64,000 nucleotides of DNA from Piscicola geometra (lineage: Eukaryota; Annelida; Clitellata; Hirudinida; Piscicolidae). The notes under the pieces were generated by a model that was given only the letters and a program-made list of their open reading frames with translations, searched no databases and was not told where the DNA came from. Numbering within the stretch: position 1 is the stretch's first letter; each line of letters begins with the position of its first letter. A program made the translations under genes and the position numbers. Where the stretch lies: assembly GCA_943735955.1 (NCBI GenBank), contig CALSEQ010000043.1, forward strand, positions 377,001-441,000, given 5' to 3'. Positions 62,093 through 64,000 of this stretch are shown piece by piece.

Positions 62093-64000
62093 AGCCTAGA
62101 CGGCTGCTTTCTCTGTTTCCCTCGCCGGAATATTTCCCTACTCTAGGGGATTTTTCCTACGAGAACTCTGGTGCTTTTCAGAAAATTTGTTTTCTGAACA
62201 CCTCAGTATAGGATCAGAGAAGAGCTTAAGAGCCCGTCGAAACTCTGTGAGTGAGCGGATCCAAACGGTCCGGCGCCCAAAAAGTCTAACCGGCAATGGC
62301 CGCAAGGTTCTTTGCTCAGTACTTCGAGGATACCGGACAAAGTGGAACAGACCTTGCTCTATGTCAACCCGGGCTAAAACCCCACAGGCTTGCATAGAGT
62401 GTAGGATCGGTCACTGCCCCTGGATTCCTATGATAGGCCGCTGATCCTTACTCCCATCCACACACATGAGACAGTCCGAGGCCAATACGGTGCCAATTTT
62501 TTTATTTCTTTATCTTTACTTCCCATGCACCCCCACACCAAATCCTTTTTACCCCCCAACTAAACCTTCTGGCAAATGGTTGTCCTCACTGTCTCACCCT
62601 AATCCCAACCCCACACACATGGACAGCGCGAAAGATCCATGGTGGATACACCGAACACCCCCACTCTTGTCACACAGCGATTTGTCACTTTCTCTGAAAG
62701 TTTTATTTCGATCGATAGGTGCCTCACCACTCTGTTGATAGCCTAGACGGCTGCTTTCTCTGTTTCCCTCGCCGGAAATTTTCCCTACTCTAGGGGATTT
62801 TTCCTACGAGAACTCTGGGGCTTTTCAGAAAATTTGTTTTCTGAACACCTCAGTATAGGATCAGAGAAGAGCTTAAGAGCCCGTCGAAACTCTGTGAGTG
62901 AGCGGATCCAAACGGTCCGGCGCCCAAAAAGTCCAACCGGCAATAGCTGCAAGGTTCTTTGCTCAGTACTTCGGGGATACCGGACAAAGTAGAACAGACC
63001 TTGCTCTGTGTCAACCCGGGCTAAAACCCCACAGGCTTGCATCGAGTGTAGGATCGGTCACTGCCCCTGGATGCCTATGATAGGCCGCTGATCCTTACTC
63101 CCACCCACACACATGAGACAGTCCGAGGCCAATACGGCGCCAATTTTTTTACTTCTTTATCTTTACTCCCCATGCACCCCCACACCAAATCCTTTTTACC
63201 CCCAACCAAACCAACAGGCAAATGGTTGTCCTCACTGTCTCACCCTAATCCCAACCCCACACAGATGGACAGCGCGAAAGATCCATGGAGGATACACCGA
63301 ACACCCCCATTGTTGTCACACAGCGATTTGTCACTTTCTCTGAAAGTTTCATTTCGATTGATAGGTGCCTCACCACTCTGTTGATAGCCTAGACGGCTGC
63401 TTTCTCTGTTTCCCTGGCCGGAAATTTTCCCTACTCTAGGGGATTTTTCCTACGAGAACTCTGGGGCTTTTCAGAAAATTTGTTTTCTGAACACCTCAGT
63501 ATAGGATCAGAAAAGAGCTTAAGAGCCCGTCGAAACTCTGTGAGTGAGCGGATCCAAACGGTCCGGCGCCCAAAAAGTCTAACCGGCAATGGCCGCAAGG
63601 TTCTTTGCTCAGTACTTCGAGGATACCGGACAAAGTGGAACAGACCTTGCTCTATGTCAACCCGGGCTAAAACCCCACAGGCTTGCATAGAGTGTAGGAT
63701 CGGTCACTGCCCCTGGATTCCTATGATAGGCCGCTGATCCTTACTCCCACCCACACACATGAGACAGTCCGAGGCCAATACGGCGCCAATTTTTTTACTT
63801 CTTTATCTTTACTTCCCATGCACCCCCACACCAAATCCTTTTTACCCCCCAACTAAACCTTCTGGCAAATGGTTGTCCTCACTGTCTCACCCTAATCCCA
63901 ACCCCACACACATGGACAGCGCGAAAGATCCATGGTGGATACACCGAACACCCCCACTCTTGTCACACAGCGATTTGTCACTTTCTCTGAAAGTTTCATT
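62093..64000. repeat. Block M97-M99: 1293-bp dimer cut by the window edge
   Basis: Starts are 62093, 62740 and 63386. M97 and M99 share CTGGATTCCTATG (near 62420 and 63713), AACTAAACCTTCTGGC and CCATGGTGGATAC, at an offset of 1293 bp (647 + 646). M98 is 646 bp, with one C missing near 63201, and resembles M96 in its first part (GTAGAAC, CTGTGTCAACC, GCATCGAG), with private changes CAATAGCTGC and TTCGGGGATACC. M99 stops at base 615 of the unit, inside TGAAAGTTTCATT, so the array continues beyond the window. Confidence 0.9.

Larger units (their letters stand above)
1..64000. repeat. Satellite DNA array, 647-bp monomer, about 98.95 copies
   Basis: The whole window is a head-to-tail tandem array. 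Unit starts (AGCCTAGACGGCT or a one- or two-base variant) fall at 1, 648, 1295, 1943, 2590, 3237 and so on to 63386. Ninety-eight units are complete and the last is cut by the window edge. Spacing is 647 bp in 85 units. Exceptions are M3 and M32 (648), M30, M35, M84, M93, M94, M95 and M98 (646), M16 and M91 (645), and M48 and M50 (641). No unrelated sequence, transposon insertion, inversion or gene interrupts it. Because 647 is not a multiple of 3, reading frames rotate from unit to unit, which argues against one long repetitive protein. No RNA gene or mobile-element domain is visible. Function is unknown; a heterochromatic satellite is the inference, and centromeric identity cannot be shown from sequence alone. 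Confidence 0.99.

Noticed and set aside
1..64000. CRISPR array
   Set aside because: Units are contiguous copies of about 647 bp with no unique spacers, and there are no cas genes.
1..64000. rDNA, 5S rDNA, snRNA or spliced-leader RNA cluster
   Set aside because: No segment resembles conserved rRNA, 5S box C, U-snRNA or tRNA sequence that I know. The T run near offset 405 alone is not evidence of a Pol III gene.

Overview
This window holds no recognisable gene. From the first base to the last it is one uninterrupted tandem array of a satellite DNA with a unit of about 647 bp, all units head-to-tail in the same orientation. Anchoring each unit on its AGCCTAGACGGCT start gives 98 complete monomers (called M1 to M98 here) plus a partial M99 of 615 bp at 63386-64000. 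By this anchor spacing 85 of the 98 complete units are exactly 647 bp. The other 13 are 641, 645, 646 or 648 bp. Both window edges cut through the array, so its true length is unknown.

The organism is most likely a eukaryote, because long, homogenised, non-coding satellites of this size are typical of heterochromatin such as centromeric, pericentromeric, knob or subtelomeric blocks. Composition is near 50% GC. Many of the differences between monomers are CpG to TpG/CpA transitions, which suggests a genome with cytosine methylation (plant, vertebrate or similar). I do not recognise the family and cannot name a species or a chromosomal location.

The array is built from locally amplified blocks with changing higher-order periods. 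These include a trimer duplication at 1-3236, an alternating two-type dimer at 10352-18115, five-monomer and dimer duplications at 21351-27819, and a dimer carrying a 6-bp deletion at 30408-32983. They continue with a near-perfect 1941-bp trimer at 32984-37512, identical consecutive monomers at 42042-43335, a sharp-ended 678-bp duplication at 48407-49731, a dimer at 50453-53040, a 646-bp sub-array at 59508-61445, and a dimer at the right edge. Marker variants are regional: one set dominates 5-24 kb, another 22-47 kb, and a third lies right of about 47 kb. This is the pattern expected from unequal exchange and gene conversion.

The most interesting internal element is a hairpin at monomer offsets 85-106, with 9-bp inverted arms around a 4-base centre. 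By eye the arms are nearly invariant while the centre takes at least eight different sequences. Three of these appear in three consecutive monomers as a stepwise shift of the A/T boundary. Several chimeric monomers switch type inside an interval that contains this hairpin. Short open frames recur in every unit on both strands, but they behave as satellite shadows and not as genes.
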